From Paracentrotus lividus (taxonomy: Eukaryota; Echinodermata; Echinoidea; Camarodonta; Echinidae), in the NCBI GenBank assembly GCA_940671915.1, contig CALNVZ010000174.1, positions 79,061,124 through 79,125,123 of the forward strand: 64,000 nucleotides of DNA, read 5' to 3'. Both the position numbers and the translations under genes were made by a program. Below are positions 12,260-24,629 of this stretch, one piece after another. Below the pieces are notes generated by a model. The model made no database searches. It saw only the letters and a list, made by a program, of their open reading frames with translations, and was not told the origin of the DNA. Numbering within the stretch: position 1 is the stretch's first letter; the number at the start of each line of letters is the position of its first letter.

Positions 12260-13675
12260 GGTTATCTCACCGATTCATCCATCGCCGTTTGTATCCCATC
12301 CACGTAATCGAGCTCTCTTCGTAGTTCTTTTTCTAATAAGTATTTTGAAGAGCTTATTTGCAAAAGGGTTTGATCCATTTCAAAAATCAAATTTGAATTG
12401 CTTTTTTGTTGTCACGTATTGAGATTTTTAAAGATGATACCAAAGAAAAGTTTAAATCAAAGTTACTTGCGCCACCATACCTCCATTCTTTGCACCTTTC
12501 GCCTCATTCCTGATCGAGATTTAACTATCAGCCTTATTTTGTACCTGCCTCTTCCTTTACGTTTCCTATTATTTTCTCTTAAACCGGACCCCTGTCACGT
12601 TTCTTCGTTTTAGATGCGTGGGTAAAAGCAACCATCTATTGACCAGATTCTTCAAAAATGCCTGTGGTTTTATGCCACATACGTTTTTACATTTATTTGT
12701 ACTCTTTGCCATTTTGCCATTTTATATTCCTGGAATATTCATTTAAAATTCATAAAGGATCGAACATTATATTGCAATTTTCTCTCTCTCTTTACCTCTT
12801 ATTCAAATAAATTTAAAGTTTTAAATGCTTCATGTGTACTGGACGCCCTTAGTGAACAATGATTGAAAAAAAAAAATCTCTTGTTTTGGGGATTCCATGT
12901 CCGTATTTCATAATCATTCAAATTAGCAACTTCAAATTTACTTTGACAAAATCAATAAACAAATTTTTAAGGAATGTTTAAATCCATGTATTAAAAGGGT
13001 GACTTGGGGTATTATATAGATTCTCAATTGAATATATTTAAAAGACTTTCATGCGACACTTAATTTGAACCAATTTCCCCCATACAATGTTTGCTTGTTT
13101 TGACTTTAAAACAAATATTCAAGTGTTATATATACCTCTTGTTTACTTGCAAATTTTTCCTTTTAACGTGAATGTATACTTAGGGTAAATTATATGTCAA
13201 CTTGTTCTACCCTTAACCCAAACTTCAGAAACTTTCTCCAACCCGACCGAGTAGGCTACATCTCCTGCACTCTAATGTTCCGTTCAATAATTCAGTGTGT
13301 CGTCTTTTAACGAAATTTAAAAGTCTAATACCACAGGCACAGTGCACAATCGACCACCAGACCTACCTTAAACCGACCAAAGATTTGCCGTTTGAGGCAA
13401 CGTAATATATTTGGTTAGGTCTGGGGTTGGTTTGGGGTCGGTTTCACCGGTGTAGTTGGGAAATCAACGTGTACCTGAAAAATAGATGGAAAAGCCTTTA
13501 AACGGAGATGTGTATCTCAGCTGCCTGAACCTTGCTTTGGGATGCGGGTAAGATAAGAGGTAAGGAGTATAACAGAATATGTGATGTTGAAAGGGAATAA
13601 GATAAATACATTATAGACTTTATAAGTAGAAAGGGGGTGAGTAAGTAGAGATGGGGAGACGAAAAGAAAGAGAAA
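12260..13675. other. gene-free AT-rich DNA
   Basis: Nothing recognised apart from a possible imperfect inverted pair near 13350-13445 (ACCAGACCTACC against GGTTAGGTCTGG). Confidence 0.4.
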
Positions 13676-13713
13676 TAGAGAGAGAGGGAGAGAGAGGGGG
13701 AGAGAGAGAGGGA

Positions 13714-13751
<38 letters not shown>

Positions 13752-13788
13752 AAGAGAGAGATAGAGAGAGAGGGGGGGGGGGAGAGAG
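13676..13788. repeat. (GA)n purine tract
   Basis: Imperfect GA repeats ending in a short poly-G. Confidence 0.95.
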
Positions 13789-13789
13789 T

Positions 13790-14949
13790 AAGTTTATTTT
13801 AATATGGATATACACCATATACTTAGCTCTCCTGTGGCAAAACGTTTTCTTAAAAACGCAAAAAATCATGTTTAACATTGGAGACATTTACAGCGCAGGA
13901 TGATGTACAAGTCCTCTTTATTATACAAACTGGAGAAGAAAGAGGCGGAATGGCCGCTAGCTAACCTCTATTTAAAAGTCTCTTCTAAAAGCCTCCCATC
14001 TACATACAAATGACTTTGTGGGCGATACCTATCACAATTGATCCCTTGCCCAGGTAAGTCTCAACATCAAGAGAGAAAAAAAATAAAATACGACTTCCAA
14101 ATGAAGTTTCGATGTCAAAGTTACAAGGAAAAACACAAACTTCATGTTTCCACATTTATCATGGTTGGATAAAAAAAGAAAAAGAAAAGAGAAAATAAAA
14201 AATATAATATAATATAGAACGCGGAATCATATTTCTGTTCGGGGAATCGATTTCAAGAAAGTAATCGAGTTGAATTTGGCTGAATATCTTGGGGGTGATT
14301 AATTCAATGTCAACTATTTCTTTGTTATTCCACGTAGTGCGATTACTCAGCGAAGCATTTGCTACTTTTTCTCTTTACATTTTCTTTTGTATGTTGGTGA
14401 TACTCTTTTATATTTTTCATTTTTTGCTTCTCAGCATAAAGTTCCGTTTACGAGTGGTGGAAACTTATAAATTGTCTCACATTATGTATCTTTCTTAGTT
14501 ACCTTCTTGTCTTTAATAATCATTATTCGACACTAATTGCTTGCAATATTCTTCGCAAATAATCTGATGCCTCTACAACGTTATTCTTTCGCAAGATAAT
14601 ATTCATTATGATGATTATAATTTATTCTTACGTAATACATGATATAAAAATGTCGCTTTATGCCTTTATATTTAAAAGAAGGTCCGACACGCTTATTTTT
14701 ACACGTTCTCCATGTTTGTCGAAAAATATGTACCAATACTTTAACATTCAAAGACTCTGCTCAGCCTGAAAGCTAATTGAAGATTCATAAGTTTATCATG
14801 TTTCGTTTTCTGGAACCTTCCTTTTTTATCTAGAAATTGCTTTCTTGTCGAAAAATTCTCGACGCCCCCAGTAACAGTGCTGAGTGTCGATTGTCGATAT
14901 TTTGTGTTTTTGTTTTTGTTTTTTGTTTGTTTTTGTTTGTTTTTTCATC
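13790..14949. other. gene-free AT-rich DNA
   Basis: No supported gene. A (TTTTTG)n-like run at about 14905-14945 leads into the poly-G tract. Confidence 0.45.
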
Positions 14950-14970
14950 GGGGGGGGGGGGGGGGGGGGG
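14950..14970. repeat. poly-G run, 21 bases
   Basis: The longest uninterrupted G run in the window. Confidence 0.9.
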
Positions 14971-15078
14971 TGTTAATCCAAACAATTAGTATTAGACAAG
15001 ATTTTCATCATGCTAAAACCTCAGGACTGTGAATTCTAAAATATAGTCAGAACACGTTCGATCATAAAACGTAATATA

Positions 15079-16082
15079 TACACTGGTGCTCATAAAGGTT
15101 GGATATTTTTTTGTGTGAACCAACCACATCTTTTTGCTCCGGCTTAGATTTCTTGAAATTGTTTGTCCCTACTATCACTTTTCTGGGCGCTGGCTATACC
15201 TTGGACACTCTCCAGCCTATTTCTGGGGAATGAAAATAAAAAAGAGTTTGTCAACCCCCAGAACGCCCATTTTTGCCATTTCTGTTTCATTCTGGGGCCC
15301 CTTTTTGTTTACCATGCTGACCAAGGCCCCCTCCGTCATACCCCCTCGAAAAGCGTCTGAAATATAGAGTTGTTATCGTTTTTTATGATAAATCAAGGTT
15401 TAAGATCACAGGCCTTAGTCTCTTGTCTAGGGGAGGGGTTGAAGGAAAAATTGAAATCGGTAAAAAACGGAAATATTCTATCCAACCTTTATGGTCAAAA
15501 CAAAGGAAATGAAAAACAACAATGAACCCTTAATTATGGTCATTTTCCCCAAAATCTCGTTTCAGCCTTAATGGCAAGGTTGTAAACGGTAACCATTATC
15601 TATTTTTCATTTTGATTTATGTTTGGCTGAGATTCTACAATACATTTTTGAGAAGGTAGAAATTTCTATGTTGTAAAAATGAATAAATTCAATTTTCAAC
15701 CCGAATCGAAGTAAACTTTGACCCTTCCCCTAGACAATAAATCTAAGTCTGTGATCATAAACTTAGATTTTACTCAAAGAACATTAACTACCCTATACAT
15801 CAGACGCGTTTGGTGAGGGTGGAATCATGGGGGCCTTGGTTAGCCGGGTAAACAAAAAAAGGGGCCCCTAAATGAGAAAAAATGACAAAAATGGGCGTTC
15901 TGGGGGTTGCCAAACTTTTGTTTTATTTTCATTCCCCGGGAAAAGTTTGGGGGTGTCCAAGGTATAGCCAGGGTCCAGAAAAGTGAAAGTAGGGACAAAC
16001 AATTTCAAGAAATCTAAGCCGGAGCAAATAGATGTCGCTGGATCACACAAAACAATATCCAACCTTTATGAGCAACAGTGTA
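15079..16082. mobile_element. foldback transposon A (CACTGNTGCTCATAAAGG ends)
   Basis: The left arm starts TACACTGGTGCTCATAAAGG. The right arm ends with the complement of TACACTGTTGCTCATAAAGG at 16082. The arms stay complementary inward for about 350 bases each (15079-15440 and 15730-16082), around a centre of about 290 bases. Flanking TA on both sides fits a TA-targeted (Tc1/mariner-like) non-autonomous element. No transposase frame is present. Both arms hold an open frame with related peptides (for example FLKLFVPTFTFLDPGYTLDT on the minus strand), an oddity discussed in the findings. Confidence 0.85.
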
Positions 16083-16111
16083 TGAGCCATTTGAGAAGAG
16101 ATAAAGAATAA

Positions 16112-17108
16112 TACACTGTTCGTCATAAAAGTGGAATATTTTTTTATGGCTCAAGCAATATTATGTGGCTCCGTTATTAATTTCTTGAATGTGTTTGTCA
16201 CCGCTTTCGCTTTCTGGGATCCTGGATATATCTTGGGCGTTCCCTCAACCCTTCCCGGGGATTTTTCTTCAAAAAAGTTTGTCACCCCAGAAGATGGCCA
16301 TTTTTGTCATTTTTTCTTATTTTTGGGGCCCTTTTTTGTTCACGTGACCCACCAAGGCGCCCTCAGTCCTACCCCAAGGAAACACGTCTGAGGTGGAGAT
16401 TTGTTATTGTTCTTTAAATTATCATTCTTAGATTTATGTTACAGGCTCGACTTTTTGTCTAGGGAGGGGTCAAAATTTATTTTGATTGGGGTTCAACATT
16501 CATTTTATTCATTTTTACACGATGGAAATTTCTATCTTCCCTAAATTGTATTGTAAAATCTCAACAAACGTAAATCAAAAAAAATATTATCAATAATGAC
16601 TATTTACAGCCTTGTCATCAAGGCTAAACAAAATTTAAGGGGAAAATGATGATATTTAAGGGTTAAAATGTGTTTTCATTTCTTTGTTTTCAGCATAAAG
16701 ATGGAATAAAAATATTCCAAATTTTCACCAATCTCGTTTTTTACTTCAACCCCTCCCCTAGACAAGAGACCTTAGCCTGTCCCCAGAAATATGGATTTAA
16801 CTTAAAGAACAATATAAAACAGTTCACCTCAATCGCGTTTCCTGGGGGTAAGACTGAGGGGGGCTTGATCGGCCGGGAAAACAAAAAGGGGCCCCAAAAT
16901 GAGAAAAAAATGACAAAAATGGGCATCACGGGGGTAGACAAAAACAATTTGGAAAAAGGTCCAGGTAAAGGGTTTGGAGAATGTCCAAGATATAGCCAGG
17001 GTCCCAAAAAGTAAAAGCAGGGACAAACATATTCAAGAAATTGAAGTCAGAGCAAAATCATGTCGCTATAGCGGCAAAAAATATTCCACCTTTATGACGG
17101 ACAGTGTA
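16112..17108. mobile_element. foldback transposon B, same family, inverted core
   Basis: It starts TACACTGTTCGTCATAAAAG and ends with the complement of TACACTGTCCGTCATAAAGG, with TA at both ends. The arms are about 350 bases (16112-16470 and 16770-17108) and clearly homologous to those of element A 30 bases to the left. The central part, recognised by CTAGACAAGAGACC and AAAGAAATG words, lies opposite to the centre of element A, so the two insertions are in opposite orientation. No transposase frame is seen. Confidence 0.85.
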
Positions 17109-19098
17109 ATTCACCTAGAGCATATCTTGATGAAATTAATGTGAATCCAGAAAATTTTGGGACAGTATACGTAATCGGGCACTTGAGAAAAAATAACAAT
17201 GGAGATTGTCTCGGATTATATTTAGTATGGGAATCTCGAAATCATTATCTATTTCAATCAGCTAAAACTTTTCCGACTGAAAGTACACTTTAAGGATTAA
17301 AAGAAAAGATTATTAACGGTTTTTGTTACAGTCATAGCACGTTTATTTGAAATTGATTGGCCGCAAATAGAGAGATGCATGGTCACTTATAAAGTATCTT
17401 AAACAAAATAATCCATAAGCTTGTAGTGTAATGGTTGTTGCGCTCAATAATGAAAAAAATAATAATAATTAAAAATAATGCATTGAAAGTGGACATAGCA
17501 ACACAATCAATTCATAATTACCATTATGATATAAAGAGGTCCTGGAAACAATTACAAAGGAAGCATTAAGTCTTTTGACGCCCTACATTATAAATACCTT
17601 CTTTATTTTATTTCATTTTTGTTTACAATAATGAAAGAAAAACAAAATTGCCAAATGGTACATGATGAAAGTCAAAAAGAAAATCAATATGCTGTAAATT
17701 ATATAAAGGAAAACAACGGAATAAACCAAGATTGAGTAAGATTAGGTTGGAAGCTCAAGTTTGATGCATGAAATGCAAGGAACGACACCTTCCTCTCTGA
17801 CATGAAAGTTTAATGAAATTCAGAATAGAGAGAAACAAGGTATTAATGGCATCGGTTAGAAGCTGTTAGAATTTAGGTCAGTATTGCAATCCTAACAGGG
17901 ATATTCCACGTGCTCCCAGGGCTATGCATGCATGGTGAAGAAGACAAACGAGAGGTGAAGGGGGAGAAGAGAAAAATATAAAATGAAGATGAAATATAAC
18001 TTGTTGTTAGTTTTAGAGAGAAGGGGATGCAGGCAGGCATGGAGGGGGAGAGAGAGAGAGAGAGAGAGTACGTGATAGGGGAGGGAGAGAGGGAAAGGGG
18101 GAGAGGTAAGTTTCAAGGTGGTGTATAGTTTCGGGAGAAAGAAACATTAATTTTGATTCACATTAAGATAAATTATGAAAGATTGAATCCAAGAACTTTA
18201 ATAAAGCAAATTATAGTACTTGAAATCTCGTTTTAGTGTCTGTATTTCGTAATATAAGGATAAAAAAGATAAGTCGGGGACCCGTCTCAGGTTAGCGCTC
18301 ATGTGGAAAACCAATGGGGATTCTCTTGTGTGGGTGTTACACACAGATCGTTCACACCAATTCACGCCCTAACCTCTGGCGTGCGAATCTGTCAGCAGAG
18401 GTCTAAATGGCAGTTAATTACGCCTTATTCAAACAATTTCAATGAAATTCATCGGAAATATTGAAAGGAATGTCACAAGATCTCTCACACATATCTTTTA
18501 GTGCATTGTGGACAACATGTATTTACATTTGATCGGTTTTGTGCCAATTCCTTTTTTGTTCCCAAAACTATACACCAGGTTTGAGAAAGAAGGGTTTGTG
18601 TTCGGACTGGGAAGGGGGGGGGGGCGCAAATATTAAGTTTCACGGAGAGGGGAGTGAGAGTATATGCCCATGATTGAGATCCCAGTGTTATGCATACAGT
18701 TATTTAAGACGACTGAAATGTAACTTGGTTTCATTGCTCCTTTACTATATGCATAATATTATTATGCTATTTTCTAGCTTATGTACCGTTTCTCTTTCGG
18801 TCCTCACCATCACGGGTTTATTCTTGTTCCTGTTCAATTAATAATGTTATTATTGTGTAAATGTAATTTATTTCTCTCACAAATGTATCATTTATTATGA
18901 TTGTTTTCGAATACATCGGGATGATTTAGGGGATAAAGGTCTGTGGACCAAAATCATTCAGTTGACTGTTTTATACCCGGGCAACTTATCTCGGTGTATT
19001 CGAACCTTTTTTTAACATTTGTGTCAGCAAATCTGTTTCTTATAATTCTTGTCAACGCATTGTACTTGATATATATTGTATGATTTGTAACCTTTTGC
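17109..19098. other. gene-free DNA with a small GA tract
   Basis: A (GA)n run at 18048-18070 and a short poly-G at about 18614-18623. No gene supported. Confidence 0.45.
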
Positions 19099-19105
19099 CG
19101 AATAA

Positions 19106-19136
<31 letters not shown>
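19099..19136. repeat. (ATA)n microsatellite
   Basis: A pure TAA/ATA trinucleotide run of about 35 bases. Confidence 0.9.
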
Positions 19137-19204
19137 GGGGAGAGGAAAAGAAAAAGTGTAATTCTGTTGAACTATGAGATGGAGGGGCACAAATAATAAT
19201 TTTA

Positions 19205-19230
19205 AGAGAGAGAGAGAGGAGGGAGGGGGC

Positions 19231-19290
<60 letters not shown>

Positions 19291-19381
19291 GGAGGAAGGG
19301 AGAGAGAGGGAGAGACAGACAGACAGAGAAGGGATAGAGAGGGAAGGGAGGGGTTGAGAAAGAGAGAGAGAGAGAGAGAAG

Positions 19382-19413
<32 letters not shown>

Positions 19414-19424
19414 AGGAGGGAAGG
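19205..19424. repeat. (GA)n purine tract, 220 bases
   Basis: An imperfect GA, GGA and GACA run, the longest purine tract in the window, followed by a 12-base poly-G near 19440. The long Ser-Leu and Arg-Glu frames across it, up to 198 codons, are repeat artefacts. Confidence 0.95.
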
Positions 19425-19429
19425 GTATT

Positions 19430-20470
19430 TGGGGTGCATGGGGGGGGGGGGAATTGGCGTCATTATGAAAAGGGGCAAGGGGATTGGAGAGTATATGTGC
19501 TAATAGTAATTGCTTTAACTTGTTAATAAGAATAGCAGACAAGGGAAATGGATAGACAGCATTACAAGATAAAACAAAACAATAATCAAGGCCATCACTA
19601 GAAGAATAATGAAGCCACAATTAAAATAAATAACATACACAAAGTTTGAAGAAAAAATAAATGTTTGGGAATCTTTGGCATCGCAATATATTTTCAAACT
19701 GTATAGAAATAAATTGAAACAAGTTTATAATTATATCAAAATATGATTTGAAGTTTTGGGTACTATTAGTTACACCCTGCTTGTTCACGGAATACGGGAA
19801 AATATCTACGTTCTGATCTGATTCTATATTCCATGCGGCCAGAGGCATGAAATGTATATAAAAGGTAGTGATGTATGTATGTAAAAAGGCGCCGCGGCTA
19901 AGTTGAGGTCTGTAAGTTGAAAAATTCTAAATCCATGTAAAAAAAAAAAAAAAAAAAAGAAAAGAAAAAAGGTGTTCCACGTGTTTCACTACATTTTAAT
20001 TTATCTTAATTCAAGTAAATTAAATTTTATTAACATCAAAGGCAGCGAAATTTAATTAAGACGACACATTATTGCAAAAGTGAACATTGTTGTATTGGTA
20101 TTTAGTAGCACATAAATACGGTCGGGAGGACATTTGTTGTTTTCTTCTTTTTGCTTCATCTCAAATTCAGGTTGTATTTTGGGCTTTAAACTTTTCTGAA
20201 ATTATTATTACATTGGGGGACACAGATTAATTTTAATTTTACCTTCAAATTGTATGTCATTATAGGAGAATCCAAACTATACATAGATTGAAGCACATGG
20301 GATCACATGCAATTTTTAAAAGATTTTTAGACTTTGACAGAGAAGTATGATTTCTTTTGCAATTTTTCCAACTGGATAATCTTTAGGATATTAAATCACA
20401 CCTAAAGTAACAATAAGATTCAATCTGACGTCACAGAAAAGGTATGGAAATTTGAAATATATTTTGACGG
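19430..20470. other. gene-free AT-rich DNA
   Basis: Only a poly-A stretch at 19940-19958 is notable. Confidence 0.45.
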
Positions 20471-20475
20471 ACAAA

Positions 20476-20866
20476 CTGTAACGTGAGTTACCGTAACGCA
20501 GGTTACCGACATAAACGCTCCCTGTATTTTATCTGTTAATTTTTTCTTCACTTTGATGCAGTTGACAGGTAGTAAATATACTAATATTTATTTAGGATTG
20601 TCAACATGGTGTAGTTTGAGGACAATTCTCCTTAACATTGGTCATGATTTTGACCATGTCCTTCTTGCGTAACGCGAGTTACCGAAGTTCCACGACCCGA
20701 GAATCTGAACAAGCTCTACTAATATTTTTCTTTTTCTGTCCATTTGGTTAGTCTATGTCTGCTTTACATATGGTGCAAAAAATAATTTGTAGATCCCAGC
20801 AGTTTGAAAAGATAGAGAACTTTAATCTTGAAAGGTACCGGTTATTTGTAACGCGAGTTACCGTGG
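20476..20866. repeat. cluster of the word GTAACGCGAGTTACCG
   Basis: Four close copies of a 15-16 bp, nearly palindromic word lie at about 20477-20493, 20493-20508, 20668-20684 and 20848-20863. The last is followed by TGGAATGGCC. The arrangement matches the motif-filled transposons elsewhere in the window. A matching left terminus was not found, so the element, if it is one, is truncated or diverged at that end. Confidence 0.5.
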
Positions 20867-20869
20867 AAT

Positions 20870-21657
20870 GGCCCACAACAAAAAAATACCGCAGTTTTGA
20901 AACTGGAATGTGAACGGTTTGATCAATACATGTAATGTGACAGATCTGTGGTTTTAAAATATAACGCAAATATACGAACAGTAAGGCCATACACCAGGGA
21001 TATTTCCAGTAAAAATGCATATACATCAATACAAAAAAAAGAAGAACTTAATTCGATATGTCCCAGGTGACCCATCTCCCTACAAACTAGCGGTGTCCAT
21101 TCCATCACACCTATCACAGTATTTTAAACACACCATTCATAATCATTGATTATCATCACTTAAGCTGGGTTGGAATAAACTGCCATGTCAACCTGTTCAT
21201 GATGTATCAATGTCAATTGCGGTTTATTGAAACCTAGATGAAAAGATGGATACTGATAATAAGCTCTTAACCGATGGGAAGTGGATATGAGAATTGGCAT
21301 TACTAGGGCATGTTATAATTGACATATAAAAGACAGAATATAGGAGTAATGACAGCACTCTAACTTTAGTTAGACATGCACTTTTAATGCAGAAGCAGTG
21401 ATGAGAATGCCTAAGCGTGATAATTAATCCCTCACATAGCTTTGTTTATTTCATTCCAACATTTTATCTTTGCTTAACGTTGTAGGTCATTATTTAATCC
21501 GACCTATTTCAATTTATGCCTATTTTTTGATGATAAAGTAGGAACATTTAAAACATCAATAATTCAATAACATTATAAAATCACACGAGCATGGTCAGTT
21601 AAGTGAAACATGTACACAAGAGCATTATCATCAGTTTGGATATTAATTTGAGTTACT
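20870..21657. other. gene-free DNA
   Basis: Nothing recognised. Confidence 0.45.
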
Positions 21658-21662
21658 ATAAA

Positions 21663-22022
21663 GCCCGCGTCACACTGTCCCGAAGTTGAGCAAGGATGGA
21701 CACACGGTCATGGAAATTTTTATATTTTGCTCTGATCACGAAAGCAGCGGGCCATTCGTATACCCTTCATGTGCTGTTCGCACTGGCGTAAACCCGTAAA
21801 GAATGATTGGGATATTATACAAAGCATCATCCCCCTGATGAAAAGAAAGCACGAGCAAATTTACCCCAGTGGTTGTTCGAGTGCAATCGTGTATTGCCTT
21901 CTGTAGACATCGTTCTCGTTTTGGCTTTTGTTTGGCTGTTCGGGGCTGACTTCGCGCGAACCCTAATATTTCACCATTCGCGTGTCCATCTTTGCTCAAC
22001 TTCGGGACAGTGTGACGCCAGC
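21663..22022. mobile_element. 360-bp MITE with GTCACACTGTCCCGAAG ends
   Basis: The left end GCCCGCGTCACACTGTCCCG, continuing AAGTTGAGCAAGGATGGACA, is matched by its complement at 21980-22022 (TGTCCATCTTTGCTCAACTT, then CGGGACAGTGTGACGC). Five bases, ATAAA, sit directly outside both ends (21658-21662 and 22023-22027) as a plausible target duplication. The interior has no transposase; a short open frame across it is fortuitous. Confidence 0.8.
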
Positions 22023-22100
22023 ATAAACAAAGGCCAAATTTAAGTTTATATATCATTATGAAATCATTTGAAATGTTTATTAAAAATGTAAGTATGTATA

Positions 22101-22150
22101 GCGAAAGATATTGGTTTTTAGAGAATTCTCTATAAACCAAATTCTTTCGC
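22101..22150. repeat. 50-bp near-perfect palindrome
   Basis: GCGAAAGATATTGGTTTTTA is followed by the centre GAGAATTCTC and then TATAAACCAAATTCTTTCGC. Only a few positions do not pair. Confidence 0.85.
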
Positions 22151-22266
22151 TCTATTATTAAAAAAAGGGAGTTGCCATTGTTGTTTGTGTGTTTCCATTA
22201 TTTAATTATATAGAATATAAATAGCGTACAATCTATCGGGCAATATACTGTACTGGATTATAAGTA

Positions 22267-22363
22267 CGACAAATACTAAATTATCCCGAGAGCAGATTTG
22301 TTTCTCCGAGGCCGCAGGCCGAGGTGAAATAGATCTGCACGAGGGATCATTTAGTATTTGGAG
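22267..22363. repeat. 97-bp foldback with GC-rich loop
   Basis: AAATACTAAATTATCCCGAG pairs with the complement ending GGGATCATTTAGTATTT. Inner arms carry CAGAT / ATCTG and CGAGG / CCGAGG around a GGCCGCAGGCC centre. It may be a tiny MITE. Confidence 0.75.
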
Positions 22364-22630
22364 TTCATATAGTCCACTAATGTTGCAAGATGGAACGTTC
22401 ACAATTTATTATAGTAAATAGACCCCGAGATCTTTGACTGAACCTAATCTGGTTTTATCTTTGCCACAATTTTGGTGCTAAATTAGCTATTATGACGTAG
22501 ATTGTTGCTCCGCGTATCCATTGTTATAAGCTGCTGTGCGCACCATTTTACTGTTATTACGCGCTTGCAATGAGGCAAACGGACCTGGCAATCGATAGAA
22601 TTGATACACTTTCCCGTCCAAAAACCGAAA

Positions 22631-22658
22631 GTTATATTGTACATATGTACAATATAAC
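22631..22658. repeat. 28-bp perfect palindrome
   Basis: Perfectly self-complementary, with half-site GTTATATTGTACAT and centre ACATATGT. Confidence 0.9.
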
Positions 22659-22659
22659 A

Positions 22660-24120
22660 AATTTAAGGTAGGCCACGTGGTACTGATCTATCCAATACGA
22701 ACGCGTATTTTTCTACCACTATTTACTCTATGTATATATATTATGATCAGGCTCCGTTATCATCGTTCACAAGAACTTAACCGCTAATTAGCGAAATTTC
22801 AGTTTACGTTAAATCGAAGTCTCCGAACCTCATTTTCAAGTAATATGCAACTATTCAGTAAACAAACAAAGACTGTATAGGACGTAATTTGAATACAATT
22901 CAAAAGGTATAAAAACTCACTTAAAATAATTATTACAGAACTAACATCATTGATGCAAAATATTTATTTTGCTATGCAGCAAATGGTTGGGGGAGGGATA
23001 CATTGACGGTTTCATTGACGTTCGTAACCATCAAGCGATCACGAATTGGTCTCCTAGCAATGATTGCTTAATGACATCCTAATGATGCTGCAACTACCGT
23101 CGGAATATAGAAAGTAAACATGTTTTAATTTGAGATTGTAATAGGTGATCATCCAGTCGACCATGGGGTTAATCATGGAAATGGATCAAAATAACCCTCG
23201 TGCTGTAGTAATATTGCAGGCTTCGGTAATACTGCAGCACATTATCTCTACTGCTCTTCCACCAGTCTAGTTTCCCTCCCTTTTCAGTTTCAGTTTATAG
23301 TTCCTGGTCCACCCATTTCTCATGTCTATCTCTCAGAAAACATTCAGAATATTTAATTCTAGGTTGAAGTTCAATGACAAGCTTGTAGTAGTCATAATGG
23401 AGACAAATCGTAGTATCACTTTGATTTACCCCCATTTAACCCCTAGTCTAAGTTCTCGATGTCCAAATATACTCTTCCGCTTATAAAGCACATACATCAT
23501 GTTTAATCGTACGTTTTCAAATGAAAATTAAACAAAAATATGATAAAAGATAAACCTTCAGTTGGTAAAGAAATAAATTAAGAAAGAATGGAAACTGATA
23601 AGACAAGATAATAATTAAAAAACGCACGTAGAGTATTGAGAAGGGGTGAGGACCATGAACAATGATACTGAAAGATGGAACAAATCAACAAAAACAGACA
23701 AATACGAAAAATAAAACTCGTCAGCCTCTCACATCAAATGCGACGTCGAAAAAAAACCCCGTGTTTCTCCATTCAAGGAGTATCACGTGATAATTTGAAA
23801 GTTGCCAAGTCAGGTGATCTGTTCTCTCACTCTATGGAGATTTGGAAGAAGATCATGTTCAAGAAATCCAAACGAACATCAATCGATACGAACGCGATAT
23901 GGTTCCTTAAAGTCAATATTATTGTGCCAGTAATGTTTCGTTTTTAAACCTAGCGCAACTTCGATTTCTTGGAGGTGATGGAATTCGGTCGACGTCTACC
24001 TGTTATGGGTTTCTTTAGACCACTTTCAAAATACATCCAAAGCAAGGCTCTGAAATGATCTGTTATTGATTATGATCAATGGTGGCTCACTTCGTTGAGA
24101 AACGTCCATGAGCAATTCAG
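22660..24120. other. gene-free DNA
   Basis: No gene recognised. Bases 22980-23110 are of mixed composition without repeat features and could be conserved non-coding DNA, which cannot be judged from one genome. Confidence 0.35.
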
Positions 24121-24124
24121 GTTT

Positions 24125-24382
24125 TTGTTGATTGTTAAGGCACGAATGTTTCCCAGGGCAGTAATGTCAAAGATCAGGTTTAAATGGAAATGTCTCCGAA
24201 GACCTTGGCATGTTGATAATGGTACACTCTCAGATATCTTACATTATTATTTGTTTATCATGGATTGTTTGATTGCCAAAGTTCAACGTTTTCCCTGGGC
24301 GGTAATGCCACTAATGAGGTTCAGATGGAAATGTCCTCAAAGATCTTTCCATGTTGCTTATGGTACTCTCTCGAAATATTTA
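24125..24382 (+). repeat. two direct copies, about 115 bp each, 144 bp apart
   Basis: 24125-24240 and 24268-24382 share TTGATTG, then TTTCCCNGGGC.GTAATG, AGGTT.A.ATGGAAATGTC, CATGTTG.T and ATGGTAC.CTCTC. The spacing is a multiple of three, and one open frame crosses both copies with matching peptides (RFKWKCLRRPWHV and RFRWKCPQRSFHV). No known domain is recognised. The region lies just upstream of a LINE 3' relic and may belong to mobile DNA. Confidence 0.55.
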
Positions 24383-24629
24383 AAAAGAATCTGAGAGCAA
24401 CCAGAGAGTCAGCAAAGTTTGCTAATTCAGGTAGGTAATTAAATCAATAATGAATGATACCGCGTCTTCCTTGAAGAAGAAAAGTAATACCACGTTTGAA
24501 TAATTGTGATTTTATGAGTATTCGTCAGACGACAAGGAAATTGGTCAGATAAGATTTACAAGCCAAGTCATAAGTCTTAGATGTAGACATTAATGGTAGG
24601 AAATGTGACAGGGCGTTCATGTCATGCAT

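Noticed and set aside
13498-13887. 129-codon minus-strand frame
   Set aside because: Mostly Ser/Leu from the (GA)n tract.
18954-19620. Long open frames (174, 198 and 109 codons) over the GA tract
   Set aside because: Ser-Leu, Arg-Glu and Pro-rich translations are produced by the microsatellite in every frame. No domain or splice context.
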